A DNA stretch of 64,000 nucleotides, from assembly GCF_006494425.1 (NCBI RefSeq), contig NZ_VHIV01000008.1:1-64000 (forward strand). Direction: 5' to 3'. Numbering within the stretch: the first letter of the stretch is position 1; each line of letters opens with the position of its first letter. The DNA is from Bacillus dicomae. GTDB taxonomy: Bacteria > Bacillota > Bacilli > Bacillales > Bacillaceae_G. This document shows, piece by piece, positions 17,711-27,715 of the stretch. The notes under the pieces were generated by a model. That model was given only the letters and a program-made list of their open reading frames with translations, did no database searches and was not told the origin of the DNA. The translations under genes and the position numbers were made by a program.

Positions 17711-20350
17711 TTATAACTGTTTTAATAATTTTTTTAGAGATCTCTTTATGCTTTGATTTGCTGATTCTTCTAATAAAATTTGAACTTCTTCTTTCTTAGG
17801 AACCACACTATCTTTTGCATATTTCAATAACATCACTACCAGACGATTACGAATCTCTACTGAATCTTCTAGATTTCTCTTTTCCTTTACACAAACAATT
17901 AATGATTTAATAACTTCATCAATTGTTTGTTCTGGTTCTGATATTAACTCTGTCTTTTGTTTACTTGCATATTGATTTCTCGCATCACTATTCACAATAA
18001 AATCCAAGAAATTCAAATATAGATCTTTTAAATCCAGTCCTATATGTAAGGACGGTATATCAATTTCATTTAGGTCATTTGAAGTATCAAATAATCCACC
18101 TAAAAATTGCCAACGGTAAGGCATTGTTGTTTCTTTTGTATTTAAAATTGGATATGGTCGTACTTTTTTTCTATTTTTATCTTGTCTATGTAGTGCCCGG
18201 ATAACTAATGTTTCTCCCTCTAAAAATTGTGATAGTCTATCTGGAAAGATGATACGTTGTTGGTCTGCACTTTTTGTTACTTTGTTATCTACATCCAAAT
18301 AACTTTCATTAGAAGATTTCCCAATGACAGTCTTATGTCCCGCACGTTTTGAAATTTCTTCTATTGTTTCAGGATCTGTTGACATAATATAAATATGATT
18401 TTGACAGTTTTGTTTAATTTCTTTCGCCTGCTTATCATATAGCTTTTCAATTTGTGAATAAGATTGAATCACTAAATTAAATAGCATATTACGCCCTGCA
18501 CAAACTGTTAATACCCCGCCCATATCATCAATTGGTGGCATATTACCAAACTCATCTAATAGAAAATGTACCCGCCTAAAACATTTTTTACCTTTTGTAT
18601 CATTACAATTTGTTGATAATTCAGTGTATAACTGTTTAATAAAAATACTCGCTAAAGCATGATTTGACTTGTCATAGTCAGGTACTATCATAAATACAGC
18701 TGTAGGTTTATCTGAATATAATAATTTTGCTTTTGGCTTTAAGGGAAAAGTATTAGCCTTCAAATTGAGCGTAACTTGACGTTGATACTCCGGCTTATGT
18801 TCACACCCCTCTTTTTTCTGATAAACAACTCGGCCTTTTTCATCTAACAGTTTTTCAAACTGTAAGCTATACAATAATCTATATCTCTTTTTCGGATCTT
18901 CCTCATCTTGAAAACGAATTAATAATAAATCTCCATCTTCTAGCATCTCATCAAAATTCATATTACACATTCCCAAAGCTTTAACCTTAATTTTGTAACT
19001 AGCTATTTCCGTCTTTTCATGATTATTTTTATGAAATGAGACTGTTACACGTTTATTTAAAAATTGTTCATCTAACTGAAAAAATAGATTTTTAGGAAAA
19101 CCTACTTGCTTTAAATCCAAACTAGATTTCGATGTCATTTTTGCAAACATTTTATCCGCAAAAGTTTGTAACCCCTGATTGGCAGTTGCAAGAATAGATC
19201 CTTTTGCTTTTTCACCAGCAAAGCTAGTTGAACCGTACTGCATTTTTGCAATATTTCCTTGCGGCATGCTTTTAAAGTACTCATCTAGAGCATTTTTCTC
19301 GGTAAAGTCATCTGGGTCTTCCTTATAATAAAATGTCCCTAATTCATTGAGCATTTGGGATACATTGTGCATTGTAATTTTTTCAATGCAGTTATTCTTC
19401 ACACAGTACTCCACAATTGCTAGAATAATTCCATTAATAGCGTTTTGTGCAGAAGTATTAAAAAATTCATTTTCTCCAGCATCAGGTTTGTTATATAAGG
19501 AGAAGGTCAATGTATTCACACGCTTTGCTGCTTCTTGATCATCCCCATTTACCCAAGCATCAATTACTAATTGCAAAGGATTATAAGACATTCCCTGCAA
19601 TGGATCTAAGATGTTAAGTACCTGTACATCATACCCTCGCTTTTCTAGCGTATCTTTAGAGGCACTATACAGTTCCCCTTTCGGATCATTTATTACCATA
19701 CTTGATTGATTTTTTGCTCTACTCAAATTATCAATCATCGGAACGACAATCGTTTCCCCTTTACCCGAACGAGAAACCCCTAAAATGGCCGTATTAACTG
19801 TATCTGTATCGATATAATATTTATCCTTAAAATGTGAAACAGGTACACCACCATAGCCTTCAAAGGATTCATTTTTATCAGGAACTGCTGGATACTGTTC
19901 TTGAATTTCTTCAATAGTTGTAAATCGACTATCCCCCTTTTGACCGTAAGCTACATTCTTATCACTTCGATAATTAAATTTTGAATACACCAAAAAACCA
20001 ATCAATATAAGAGCCAATATAAAAAAAACATATATATTTGTTGGAAGTACAAAAGAAACAGCATTTTCCGCAGAAATACTCTTATTCCAGTCCGCCCCCC
20101 AAACATCAAAAATAGTCGGTCTTTCTACTGTTTTTGATATATCATTTATAATTCTCTGATACGTCCCTACTAAAAAATTCACAAAAAACAAAGGAAAAAG
20201 CACCGCAACACTCGAAGCCGCTAGTGCTTTTTTATTAATTCTTTTTTGTTCAGTAGGCAGATCTTCACCATCAATTTTATAATTATGATGAAGATACCCT
20301 TTTCGCTTCAATGAGAATGTCCGAATTTTTTTCATCATCTTATTCCTCAC
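17711..20350 (-). CDS. VirD4/TraG-type coupling ATPase
   Basis: An 879-residue type IV coupling protein that brings DNA substrate to the secretion channel. Two N-terminal TM helices (about residues 43-65 and 103-124) precede a hexameric ATPase domain. Walker A is GVSRSGKGE (191-199) and Walker B is [12 protein letters not shown] (near 590). A roughly 90-residue insertion around residues 440-530 has charged segments and sits within the ATPase domain. GTG start at 20350 (AAAGG 9 nt upstream), or ATG 20338. The C-terminal 100 residues are helical and polar. It is longer than the usual 600-700 residues. It lies in the operon between the coiled-coil protein gene and the VirB6-like gene. Confidence 0.9.
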   Translation of the reverse strand: MRNKMMKKIRTFSLKRKGYLHHNYKIDGEDLPTEQKRINKKALAASSVAVLFPLFFVNFLVGTYQRIINDISKTVERPTIFDVWGADWNKSISAENAVSFVLPTNIYVFFILALILIGFLVYSKFNYRSDKNVAYGQKGDSRFTTIEEIQEQYPAVPDKNESFEGYGGVPVSHFKDKYYIDTDTVNTAILGVSRSGKGETIVVPMIDNLSRAKNQSSMVINDPKGELYSASKDTLEKRGYDVQVLNILDPLQGMSYNPLQLVIDAWVNGDDQEAAKRVNTLTFSLYNKPDAGENEFFNTSAQNAINGIILAIVEYCVKNNCIEKITMHNVSQMLNELGTFYYKEDPDDFTEKNALDEYFKSMPQGNIAKMQYGSTSFAGEKAKGSILATANQGLQTFADKMFAKMTSKSSLDLKQVGFPKNLFFQLDEQFLNKRVTVSFHKNNHEKTEIASYKIKVKALGMCNMNFDEMLEDGDLLLIRFQDEEDPKKRYRLLYSLQFEKLLDEKGRVVYQKKEGCEHKPEYQRQVTLNLKANTFPLKPKAKLLYSDKPTAVFMIVPDYDKSNHALASIFIKQLYTELSTNCNDTKGKKCFRRVHFLLDEFGNMPPIDDMGGVLTVCAGRNMLFNLVIQSYSQIEKLYDKQAKEIKQNCQNHIYIMSTDPETIEEISKRAGHKTVIGKSSNESYLDVDNKVTKSADQQRIIFPDRLSQFLEGETLVIRALHRQDKNRKKVRPYPILNTKETTMPYRWQFLGGLFDTSNDLNEIDIPSLHIGLDLKDLYLNFLDFIVNSDARNQYASKQKTELISEPEQTIDEVIKSLIVCVKEKRNLEDSVEIRNRLVVMLLKYAKDSVVPKKEEVQILLEESANQSIKRSLKKLLKQL

Positions 20351-20362
20351 TCAATCTACCTT

Positions 20363-22354
20363 TTATTTAGAACCTAATAACCAGCCTAGAATACCTTTAC
20401 GAACTGGCTGTTGCTGTTGCGGCTGCGGTGTTTGTTGCATCATTGGTTGTTGTGCTGCAGACTGTGGTTGCATTGGTTGCATTGGTTGTTGATATACCGG
20501 CTGTTGGTACATATATACCGGTTGTTGATACATTTGTGGCTGAGGGTGTTGACCCAATCCAGTATTATATGATTTTTGCAACTTGTCTGTTAAATCTTCT
20601 ATTATATTTTGAAGTTCACGAATTCTTTCTTTATCTTTCTTTTCCGCTCCTTCTTGGTTTTTCACTTGTAGATTCAAAGCTTGTTTTTCTAATTCAAGTC
20701 TTTCTCTTTCAATTTCTTGTCGTTGCTTCTCATGTTCACTATTACGCTCTGCTTCAATTTCTTGTGCCCAGATAGGAACTAAATTTTCTATCTCTCCTTG
20801 AAGTCGCGATAATTCTTCTTGCTGTTCCTTAAAGGCCATATTCATTAAATCTTCTATTGTATTAGCGAAGTGAGATAATGCTTCATTCTTTTTGTCAATC
20901 AATTCCTTTTTCGCATCCAATTTCAGGTTATATATCTTTTCTTCCATTTTCTGTTTTTGGACTAATTCATTTTCCTCCATCAATTTTTCTTCATGAGCAT
21001 TTACCAGAGTCATTTTCCGTTCCTCTAATTCTAGTTGATACTCCTTAAATTTTGTTTCTTGTGCTATTTTAAAAGCTTCCAATTCCAATTCTTGTTTTTC
21101 ACGTAACGCTTGTAACTTTCCTTCTATCTCATACTGTTCTTTACTTTCAAAGTTTTTGTACTCATCCAATAGGTTTTGCATATTTTCTTCAAAAGTATCT
21201 CTTAAAGCTATCTCTGCTTCTGTAGGGTAATCCCTTAACATCGTCGATCGATAATCCTGTTCCAAATATAAACGAATCTCATCTAATAAGTTATTTACAT
21301 CTTGATAATATCCATCCTGTATCAGTAAAAATTGTTTACCACTTAATACATTTTTTGCATATTGTAGCTTACGAATTTCTAAAGCCGTCTTAGGTGGTTC
21401 TTCATCAATACCTAACAATCCTAATAAATGCATTGTTGAGAAACGCGTATGATATCGTTCCTGTTTTTCCTTAACTTCACTTAAATCTACAAAACTATCA
21501 TATTCAGGGAAGATTACTTCTTTAGTATTTAAAATTATGCTAGCTTCTTCCTCTTTGACTACAACACTGTTTTCTAATTCTGGATAAAGAATTTCCTTTT
21601 CAATATCATCTATAGGGGTTTCCTCTGATGCATGATTCAGCCAATCTTCTGTTGAAATATCTGCTAACATATCTTCAGAAGAACTTTTTTCAAACTCCTC
21701 ATCAATGGCGAACGGATCTTCCTCTTTTGTTAAAGTTATTACTTCTCTTTCCAATCCCTCAATATCAACAGAATCAAACATATTAGTATCACTTTGATTT
21801 AATTCCTCAGAAGACATTTCTTTGAAATCTTGTAATGGATCCATATCAGAAAACTTTATTTGTTCTTCAAAGTCATCTTCTAAATCATAATTTGATAAAG
21901 CTTTTTCTTTTTCTTTCTCATTAGGAGCAGCTGCCATCTCCTTCTTGCTAAATAATTTTGCAAATAAACCACCTTTTTGTTTCTTTACTTCTACTCTTTC
22001 ACTTTCTGCAGAGTCTTTCTCCCTCTCCGATTTATAACTTGCATAAATTCCTTGTTTGATTTCCATACCCAAATCAAAATCGGTTCCATTTTCTAAATCT
22101 CTTGAAATGGCAGTGAGTAAAGAAAATTTTTCTCCTACCTCTATAGGCAATTCAAATTCATATGCTTTTTCATTCTCAAAATCTTGGAGCAACAACAGTA
22201 CTTGGTCTGATTGTTGGTTTTGTTCAAGATATCTTTGAATTAAATTTTCAGTCTCCAGCAAGCCTAATTGCTTACCATTACTAATTTTATTTTTTTTAAG
22301 GAACTTTTTAAAAGACTTAGATTGTTCTTTCTGTAAAAATTCAACAATATACAT
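20363..22354 (-). CDS. Large coiled-coil protein with Gln/Pro/Met-rich C-terminus
   Basis: A 663-residue soluble protein that I cannot place in a family. Residues 1-130 form a globular domain, 150-330 are very acidic and low-complexity, and 400-600 form a long coiled coil (many E/K/Q heptads). Residues 605-650 are a Gln/Pro/Met/Tyr-rich tract (repeated YQQPVY, QPMQP), ending in GILGWLLGSK. ATG start at 22354 behind GAGGGT. It lies 12 bp upstream of VirD4, so it may couple the ATPase to other parts of the machine or serve as a scaffold. Function inferred only from context. Confidence 0.6.
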   Translation of the reverse strand: MYIVEFLQKEQSKSFKKFLKKNKISNGKQLGLLETENLIQRYLEQNQQSDQVLLLLQDFENEKAYEFELPIEVGEKFSLLTAISRDLENGTDFDLGMEIKQGIYASYKSEREKDSAESERVEVKKQKGGLFAKLFSKKEMAAAPNEKEKEKALSNYDLEDDFEEQIKFSDMDPLQDFKEMSSEELNQSDTNMFDSVDIEGLEREVITLTKEEDPFAIDEEFEKSSSEDMLADISTEDWLNHASEETPIDDIEKEILYPELENSVVVKEEEASIILNTKEVIFPEYDSFVDLSEVKEKQERYHTRFSTMHLLGLLGIDEEPPKTALEIRKLQYAKNVLSGKQFLLIQDGYYQDVNNLLDEIRLYLEQDYRSTMLRDYPTEAEIALRDTFEENMQNLLDEYKNFESKEQYEIEGKLQALREKQELELEAFKIAQETKFKEYQLELEERKMTLVNAHEEKLMEENELVQKQKMEEKIYNLKLDAKKELIDKKNEALSHFANTIEDLMNMAFKEQQEELSRLQGEIENLVPIWAQEIEAERNSEHEKQRQEIERERLELEKQALNLQVKNQEGAEKKDKERIRELQNIIEDLTDKLQKSYNTGLGQHPQPQMYQQPVYMYQQPVYQQPMQPMQPQSAAQQPMMQQTPQPQQQQPVRKGILGWLLGSK

Positions 22355-22402
22355 TGTTTTACCCTCATTCCATGTATATAATTCTTTTCTATGTAAAATA
22401 AA

Positions 22403-22432
22403 AAAGAAGCTTACAAACTAGTAAGCTTCTTT
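22403..22432 (-). terminator. Terminator after the VirB2-like pilin gene
   Basis: A perfect 12-bp stem (AAAGAAGCTTAC / GTAAGCTTCTTT) with a 6-nt loop is followed on the minus strand by TTTTATTTTA. Placed right after the pilin-like gene, it would leave pilin mRNA more abundant than the downstream ATPase genes. Confidence 0.75.
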
Positions 22433-22448
22433 CCTACTTTTATTAATC

Positions 22449-22748
22449 TTAGAATGAACCTGTAACTTCTTTAACAGTACTTCCTAGTGTTCCTGCTCCC
22501 CATAACAGTATGCCACCAATAACTATGTACATTAGCCATTTCTTCGCTGTACGGCTCGGCCCCTCACCAAACATGAACATAAAAGCGATAATACATACAC
22601 AGAATACAATAACTGCTAAACCAATATTTTGTAATTTTCCAGTCCAGCTTTGTAAGGCTTTACTAATATTATCAAAGAAATCATTATAAACTATTGTTTG
22701 CAAAGAGCTCTTTGCTGATTCAAGTAGATTTAATTTTGGTAAATTCAT
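22449..22748 (-). CDS. VirB2/TrbC-like pilin subunit
   Basis: A 99-residue protein with a hydrophilic N-terminus and two TM helices (about residues 45-65 and 75-92) separated by a short basic loop (GEGPSRTAKKW). This layout is typical of VirB2/TrbC conjugation pilins, although the usual long signal peptide is absent. ATG start at 22748 behind AAAGAGGT; a longer reading to 22859 has weaker support. The downstream terminator and its place between the Tad-like module and the coupling ATPase agree with a high-abundance structural subunit. Confidence 0.65.
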   Translation of the reverse strand: MNLPKLNLLESAKSSLQTIVYNDFFDNISKALQSWTGKLQNIGLAVIVFCVCIIAFMFMFGEGPSRTAKKWLMYIVIGGILLWGAGTLGSTVKEVTGSF

Positions 22749-23044
22749 TATTAAGTACCTCTTTCTTAATTTTAATTGAGATTTAATATATGCATCTAAT
22801 GGACTTGCTAATAGCTTGTTAATTTTCTCTTTAATAACAGTAGCCAAAGTTGAAGTCATAGATGATTGTTCTAAACAGGATTTCCCCCCTGTTAGTAACG
22901 TTAAGTAATTCTTATAGATGAACTATTATGAATATCCTTCATAACTGTTAACCTATTTTCAAAAACATATTCACAGTACATTCCAACAGAAAGTATTTCT
23001 TTTACTTCATATTTAAACTGATCCTATGTCACTGCAGCCTACAT

Positions 23045-23191
23045 TTAATATCTTGTATTTTTATGAGAGATGAAATGCCGGAATACATCTTCAACTTCAG
23101 GGATTCCGTCTGAACAAATCGTTATGATTGCTATGAGTGCGATTATGCCACCCATAAGGATCATTAAGCGAAACACATTGTTTTCAAGCAT
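23045..23191 (-). CDS. 48-residue single-TM protein
   Basis: A short ORF with a convincing ribosome binding site (GAAGGTG) and ATG at 23191. The product has one TM helix (RLMILMGGIIALIAIITICS) and a charged C-terminus (EVEDVFRHFISHKN). Its gene begins 18 bp after the stop of the TadE-like gene. It may be a minor pilin or assembly factor. The 185 bp that follow, up to the VirB2-like gene, hold nothing clear. Confidence 0.6.
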   Translation of the reverse strand: MLENNVFRLMILMGGIIALIAIITICSDGIPEVEDVFRHFISHKNTRY

Positions 23192-23209
23192 TTCTCAAAC
23201 ACCTTCTCT

Positions 23210-23572
23210 CTAGCGGACTTGCGAAATTGCCGATCCATTAAACTCCATCTCTACATTTGGCAAGTTAAATAAAATAATTTTCAAGTTTGCTACAACCTGA
23301 TAATCTACTACGTCACCAAAGTTCACTTTTTTGTTTAATTGGTCACTTTTGACGGTTAAAGCCCCTTGATACTGCTTTTCACTGTAATCTTTTAAATTGG
23401 CAGTTGCCTCTTTTGTTAATCCACCATGTCTTTCAATTTGATAGTTGACTTGTTGTTTATATGAATTCACATTACTTAATTGAATACAAAAAAGAGCTAC
23501 TGCAACCATCATCATGATCAGCATTAGCCCTACAAACCACTTTACAATCAACATAATTGAACTATCTAACAT
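23210..23572 (-). CDS. TadE-like (DUF4320-type) minor pilin
   Basis: A 120-residue protein with an N-terminal hydrophobic helix (LMLIMMMVAVALFCIQL) and a small beta-rich exposed domain (residues 40-120). This is the layout of TadE/TadG pseudopilins and DUF4320 proteins found next to Tad-like ATPases in Firmicutes mobile elements. ATG at 23572 has only AAGG close by; however a seven-codon leader ORF (ATG at about 23598, with the strong site AAGGAGG) ends four bases before it, so translation may be coupled. It follows the TadC-like gene in the operon. Confidence 0.6.
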   Translation of the reverse strand: MLDSSIMLIVKWFVGLMLIMMMVAVALFCIQLSNVNSYKQQVNYQIERHGGLTKEATANLKDYSEKQYQGALTVKSDQLNKKVNFGDVVDYQVVANLKIILFNLPNVEMEFNGSAISQVR

Positions 23573-23617
23573 GCCTTACACCCACTCACTTTTCATTTTT
23601 CCTCCTTACTCCATTGC

Positions 23618-24367
23618 TTATGAGAGATTAATAGATGATAGATGATACACTAATACAGCAGCTGCAAACCCCACTACTAATATGAAAGAACTCATTACAA
23701 TTTTGGTAGGAAAGAAATTAAAACGTTTCAACTTAAAAGCAATAATTTCGTCAATTGATCTTTGTAATTCAGTACTTGCCATTTGCCCTAACTCATTAAT
23801 TACATTGGTATCACTAGAGTTTTGCTGGAAATCATATATGGTTTGCATGATATTAATTGACATATCGCTTCCACTTGAACGCATAGCATAGTCAGTGAAC
23901 GGTTGGATGTCATTTGGCTTATCCGTCATTTCAGACATTAACCTAGCTAATGAATTCTTATCCACCGGATTTTCCATCCGATTAAGTATCTTTCGAAAAA
24001 CCTGGTATAAGCTAACAGATTCATCTGACTCTTTCAAATAAGGTATCAATAGTCTTGTAAACTTTGAAAAGTTTAGATGCCTTTCAAATTTAAATGCATT
24101 GTATACTTTAATAACATGCGTGTACTTAGAGCGATAAAGGAAAAAGGGCAATCCAATTGCTAACAAGTAACACCACTTTGAAAGAAATAGTCCTAATAAC
24201 AATCCGAAAAATCCCGCCAAGGCAGTTTGTATCATCCGCCTTTTTTGAAATTTATCAATCATTCTTTTAGTATTTCCCATTTCCTCCAGCATGCTGTATA
24301 AATCTTCTTCTGCCAACATTCGATTATAACGGTTTTTTTTAAGATCTTTGGCTGCTACTACCCTCAT
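23618..24367 (-). CDS. TadC-like inner-membrane assembly protein
   Basis: A 249-residue protein of the GspF/TadB-TadC fold: cytoplasmic helices (residues 1-40), a membrane pair (about 44-78), a helical GspF domain (85-215) and a final TM helix (about 220-245). ATG at 24367 overlaps the TadB-like stop by 4 bp and has GGAGGTC upstream. Together with the TadB-like and TadA-like genes it forms the motor and platform of a Tad/type II-like pilus. The substrate is unknown but small pilin-like proteins are encoded next to it. Confidence 0.7.
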   Translation of the reverse strand: MRVVAAKDLKKNRYNRMLAEEDLYSMLEEMGNTKRMIDKFQKRRMIQTALAGFFGLLLGLFLSKWCYLLAIGLPFFLYRSKYTHVIKVYNAFKFERHLNFSKFTRLLIPYLKESDESVSLYQVFRKILNRMENPVDKNSLARLMSEMTDKPNDIQPFTDYAMRSSGSDMSINIMQTIYDFQQNSSDTNVINELGQMASTELQRSIDEIIAFKLKRFNFFPTKIVMSSFILVVGFAAAVLVYHLSSINLS

Positions 24368-25197
24368 GCTTTGACCTCCATTATCGAATCATCAAAAAGG
24401 TATGCAGTAAAGGATTTAAAAAAGACAAACATTAATGTCATGTAAATACCGCCTGTAATCCAACCAATAGGATGCTTTGCAAATGCTGTAATATAGGTGT
24501 CAAAACTAAAAGAAAAAGTGATAGCCAACACAAATACAACTATTACTCCACACAGCATTTTCATATCCTTTAGATGCCCCTCTTTTTTACGTTCATAATC
24601 GTCCTTTTTTTCTTTTATTTCATTGTGGTACGATTTAATGTCTTTCAATGTATCCAGGTTTGTTCTCCCCTCTATCACACAGGTTTCAAGTTGTTCTAAA
24701 TACTGATCAAATATAATATCTTCACGATATTTATTAGACAATTGCTTAAAAGCTTGAATAACCTGTTCTTGATCCGCCCCCATTAAGTTTGCTATTAATA
24801 TTTTTAAGTCTTCTCTTAACTCTCCTTGAGAACGATCGCTTGCTCTTCCTAAAGAGGTTAGCAACGTTTGACTATCATTCGCTAAAAGTGAAGTCATATT
24901 ATTTACAAACTTATTTCTTTCCCTGAAAGAATCGCGTTCATATGCCCTTTTAATAATTTTGGGCATTAACACTTTTAATCCATATAGTGCTCCAATACAT
25001 CCTAAAATTAGAGACAGCCACCATATATACAATAAGAGAAAAGAAAACCCTCCCACAACGAGCCCTGGAACTGCAGCATGTCTAACATAATCCTTTTTAG
25101 CTAAAGGCTTTCCATATGCTGCCTTAAACGCATTAATTTCTTCTGCATTTACAAATTTCTTTTTCTTTGTTTTTGCATTGAAAGTAGAGATTTTCAT
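24364..25197 (-). CDS. TadB-like inner-membrane assembly protein
   Basis: A 277-residue polytopic protein with a TM pair near residues 48-80, a cytoplasmic helical GspF-like domain (about 90-200), and two further TM helices near 208-230 and 240-262. This is the layout of TadB. ATG at 25197 follows GAGGAGGT. It lies 34 bp after the ATPase gene. Its N-terminus (STFNAKTKKKKFVNAEE) is unusually basic. Confidence comes mainly from the TadA-TadB-TadC order. Confidence 0.7.
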   Translation of the reverse strand: MKISTFNAKTKKKKFVNAEEINAFKAAYGKPLAKKDYVRHAAVPGLVVGGFSFLLLYIWWLSLILGCIGALYGLKVLMPKIIKRAYERDSFRERNKFVNNMTSLLANDSQTLLTSLGRASDRSQGELREDLKILIANLMGADQEQVIQAFKQLSNKYREDIIFDQYLEQLETCVIEGRTNLDTLKDIKSYHNEIKEKKDDYERKKEGHLKDMKMLCGVIVVFVLAITFSFSFDTYITAFAKHPIGWITGGIYMTLMFVFFKSFTAYLFDDSIMEVKA

Positions 25198-25231
25198 ACT
25201 TCATACCTCCTCTCTACAATTTTTTCATCCC

Positions 25232-26563
25232 TTATCTACTTATTACTAGATTTTTCTTAAACGCTACTTCATCTGTATAATTAGGAAGCTCATAGCTCAA
25301 GTCTATTTCAGCTAGTTTTTCATGAAATTCTTGTGATAACTCTCCTGTAGAGAATGTAAATTTACCATGTCGATATTTTTGTTCAAATACCATTTGGCAT
25401 CCCTCAACTGAATACTCCACTATTTTTGCTAAATAACGGACAACTCGTTTAATTGGATTTCCATTTGTATCAGTTGCTTTCACTACTACACGTTTAATAT
25501 GGAAACCAAAATTAAAGTAACGCATAATATCCTCTTCAAGGGATTTTTCATCTACTTGATATCCAATTTTGGACATATTCACAAGCCTTTTCGGCGATGT
25601 TTCTGCATCTACTGAGTGTAGAGAAGTAACTACATGGTGTCCTGATAATACAGCTTGAATCATTTCATATGTTTCTTTCCCACGAAGCTCAGAAATCATA
25701 ATCCAACGTGGATTGTTACGAAGAGCAGCTATAATTTCATCTGTTACAGTAACTCCATTTCCAGTTAACCAGCTAAATACATCCTTGTCAGGAAACAAAG
25801 ATTTAACATGTGTCTCTGGAACGTCTTCAATCATGATTGCCTTGTGTTCAAATTGAACCATAGAAAATAACAGCTTTAACAATTCTGTTTTTCCTGTACC
25901 TGTTTCACCTGAGATTAAGACATTATTTCGACTTGCCATTACTACTTTAAAAAAGTCATATATGAATTGAGGTGCAAATGTCTCAAAGTTTGATTCATTT
26001 AGCACTAAATTAGGTCGAACAATCCTTAATGACATAGTAGAATTACCAGTCGTATTCTGTTTATGCACCGCATTAATACGAATCGAACCATAAACACCAT
26101 CGAAAATAGGGTTTTTCGGAGTAAACTCTTTCCCTACTGCATGTGCAAATTTCTGTATTAACCTTGTTATATATTGTTCTGTAATGCGATGTTCATGATC
26201 TTCATAAATTCGTTTATAGTCACTTGATTCTACAATTAAATGACTACCGTTATAAGATATATCCGTAATGTCTGGACGCTCTTTAATCAGCCTTTCTATA
26301 ACGCCTGTCCCAACAAGCTCAGACACAACATATTCAATAACTCCATCAACATCGTCTTCATCGTAATCCATAAAATAAGCTGGATACTCATTTTTAATTT
26401 TTTTCTTAATTTCTTGCCTTGCTTCTTCTTTTAGTAGCGCATCAATAACTAACTCAGCGTATCTATTTTTCAAGTCATTTCTTATCGTTTCTAACTTTTT
26501 ATAATCGAAATTTATCTCTTTTACTTTTTTCCTATGATTAACCATTTGTCCCTTACTAAACAT
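25232..26563 (-). CDS. TadA/CpaF (VirB11-like) secretion ATPase
   Basis: A 443-residue secretion ATPase of the TadA/CpaF branch. Motifs are clear: Walker A GETGTGKTE (residues 219-227), the Asp box (IMIEDVPE), Walker B region (WIMISELRGKET) and the His box (GHHVVTSLHS). The N-terminal domain (1-180) is the usual arginine-finger-bearing region. ATG at 26563 is behind GAAAGGAG. VirB11-type ATPases are generally missing from Gram-positive conjugation systems, so its presence with TadB and TadC points to a Tad-type pilus or a hybrid machine. Confidence 0.9.
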   Translation of the reverse strand: MFSKGQMVNHRKKVKEINFDYKKLETIRNDLKNRYAELVIDALLKEEARQEIKKKIKNEYPAYFMDYDEDDVDGVIEYVVSELVGTGVIERLIKERPDITDISYNGSHLIVESSDYKRIYEDHEHRITEQYITRLIQKFAHAVGKEFTPKNPIFDGVYGSIRINAVHKQNTTGNSTMSLRIVRPNLVLNESNFETFAPQFIYDFFKVVMASRNNVLISGETGTGKTELLKLLFSMVQFEHKAIMIEDVPETHVKSLFPDKDVFSWLTGNGVTVTDEIIAALRNNPRWIMISELRGKETYEMIQAVLSGHHVVTSLHSVDAETSPKRLVNMSKIGYQVDEKSLEEDIMRYFNFGFHIKRVVVKATDTNGNPIKRVVRYLAKIVEYSVEGCQMVFEQKYRHGKFTFSTGELSQEFHEKLAEIDLSYELPNYTDEVAFKKNLVISR

Positions 26564-26598
26564 ACTCTTCTCCTTTCTAATTAAATTTTCAAATGTTC

Positions 26599-26997
26599 TT
26601 ATGAAGGTGGCTCGACAGAGGGACTAACGCTTAACTTACATGTAGCTTGATACGTATTCTCCCCATCATGAATAATAGCTCTAATCGCCTTTGTAGAACC
26701 ATTTGAATTATCTAAGTACTTAAATTCATATTTTGCATCTTTACTGATTTTCACAAGCTTATTTGTTTCAATACGTTTTCTAAAATCTTTTTCAAATTCA
26801 CTCTTTATAATAAATAGCTCCCCGCTTTGAATACGTGAGCTATTATCCGCATTTGAAATAGCGCTTGTTCGAACTGTCTCAGTCATTCCTTGCATCACTG
26901 AATCATTGGCAAAGTTTTCTCTATAATAATAACCACCTATAGAAATTAAGAAAAAACCCAAGATTATTATCATTAGGATAAAAGGATGGTCTTTCAA
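26599..26997 (-). CDS. Pseudopilin-like secreted protein with single TM anchor
   Basis: A 132-residue protein: short N-terminus, one TM helix (FILMIIILGFFLISIGGYYY) and an exposed domain of about 100 residues rich in polar residues. It resembles a minor pilin of the TadE/TadG type in layout only. I prefer the TTG at 26997 as the start because AAGGAG lies 8 nt upstream; the GTG at 27006 overlaps that site. It directly precedes the ATPase gene (35 bp). Confidence 0.55.
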   Translation of the reverse strand: MKDHPFILMIIILGFFLISIGGYYYRENFANDSVMQGMTETVRTSAISNADNSSRIQSGELFIIKSEFEKDFRKRIETNKLVKISKDAKYEFKYLDNSNGSTKAIRAIIHDGENTYQATCKLSVSPSVEPPS

Positions 26998-27023
26998 CTC
27001 CTTCACTCCTTCTCAAACAAATG

Positions 27024-27043
27024 AGGAGAGAATACTCTCTCCT
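27024..27043 (-). terminator. Attenuator-like hairpin between two pilin-like genes
   Basis: The palindrome AGGAGAGA-ATAC-TCTCTCCT forms an 8-bp stem directly downstream of the 49-residue pilin-like gene. It has no long T run, so it may slow decay or act as a processing point and not end transcription fully. Confidence 0.4.
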
Positions 27044-27073
27044 ATTTATTAGATGTTATTTGAGATTTACATA

Positions 27074-27223
27074 CTATTTAACAGAAGACAGTTTTTCTTT
27101 AAATACACCGATAACTGATTGTGTTAACTCAGGAAAAGCAACAGATACAACTCCTACTAGAGCAGCTCCTACTACAACTGCACCAATCATCCACCAACTA
27201 CGATCCGTATTTTGATCTAACAT
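27074..27223 (-). CDS. 49-residue Flp-like pilin candidate
   Basis: A small ORF with ATG 27223 and GAGAGGAT upstream. The product has a short polar N-terminus (MLDQNTDRSWW), one TM helix (MIGAVVVGAALVGVVSVAF) and an amphipathic C-terminal helix. This size and layout fit Flp/Tad major pilins, and the TadA, TadB and TadC genes follow directly. It lacks the G-x-x-x-x-E-Y motif of classical Flp prepilins, so processing by a TadV-type peptidase is doubtful, and none is seen in the window. Confidence 0.6.
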   Translation of the reverse strand: MLDQNTDRSWWMIGAVVVGAALVGVVSVAFPELTQSVIGVFKEKLSSVK

Positions 27224-27259
27224 GTTACAACATCCTCTCGATTTTTGTTTTTGTATATA

Positions 27260-27295
27260 AAAAAGAGACCTAATTGTAAAATTAAGTCTCTTTTT
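27260..27295 (-). terminator. Terminator after the 128-residue membrane protein
   Basis: A stem AAAAGAGAC / GTCTCTTTT, extended by TAATT/AATTA pairs, is followed on the minus strand by a T-rich stretch. It separates the membrane protein gene from the Flp-like pilin gene. Confidence 0.65.
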
Positions 27296-27309
27296 CTACC
27301 TATTAGTTT

Positions 27310-27696
27310 TTAATACAAACGAATTCCTAATTTGATAGCGCGCTCTACTGTTAGGTACTTACTCAATATCATCATATTAATTGCTCCTAATGTAGTCGGC
27401 ATCATATCATTTATTAAACTATGAATTTTGTCTTTGATAAAGACAATCCACATATTAAGGCTAAATCCATCAAATTGACTAAAATCAAAACTAAAGTCAA
27501 ATTTGAAATCAAAATTGAACAGATCCCCTAATGACAAATTCCCTGAAAGTAGATTTCCTAAACCAGCTTGTGTAAAGGTGGAAAGGCTGCCTTGCAACGA
27601 ATATCCAATTAAACGAATTACAATACCTGTAATTACAAAGTATAGTGCCATAAAAATTATCTGCTTTTTGGCGGAGCTGTAAGTTAGGACATTCAT
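27310..27696 (-). CDS. Membrane protein with (D/S)F repeat
   Basis: A 128-residue protein with a TM helix near residues 14-34, a striking aromatic-acidic repeat (FDFKFDFSFDFSQFDGF, about residues 61-77) and two further hydrophobic segments near the C-terminus. ATG 27696 is behind AAAGGAG. It lies 20 bp after the 853-residue surface protein, heading the pilus-like gene series. I do not recognise the family. The repeat alternates charged and aromatic residues, which would form a two-faced beta strand. Confidence 0.55.
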   Translation of the reverse strand: MNVLTYSSAKKQIIFMALYFVITGIVIRLIGYSLQGSLSTFTQAGLGNLLSGNLSLGDLFNFDFKFDFSFDFSQFDGFSLNMWIVFIKDKIHSLINDMMPTTLGAINMMILSKYLTVERAIKLGIRLY

Positions 27697-27715
27697 ATTT
27701 TTCTCAACTCCTTTC

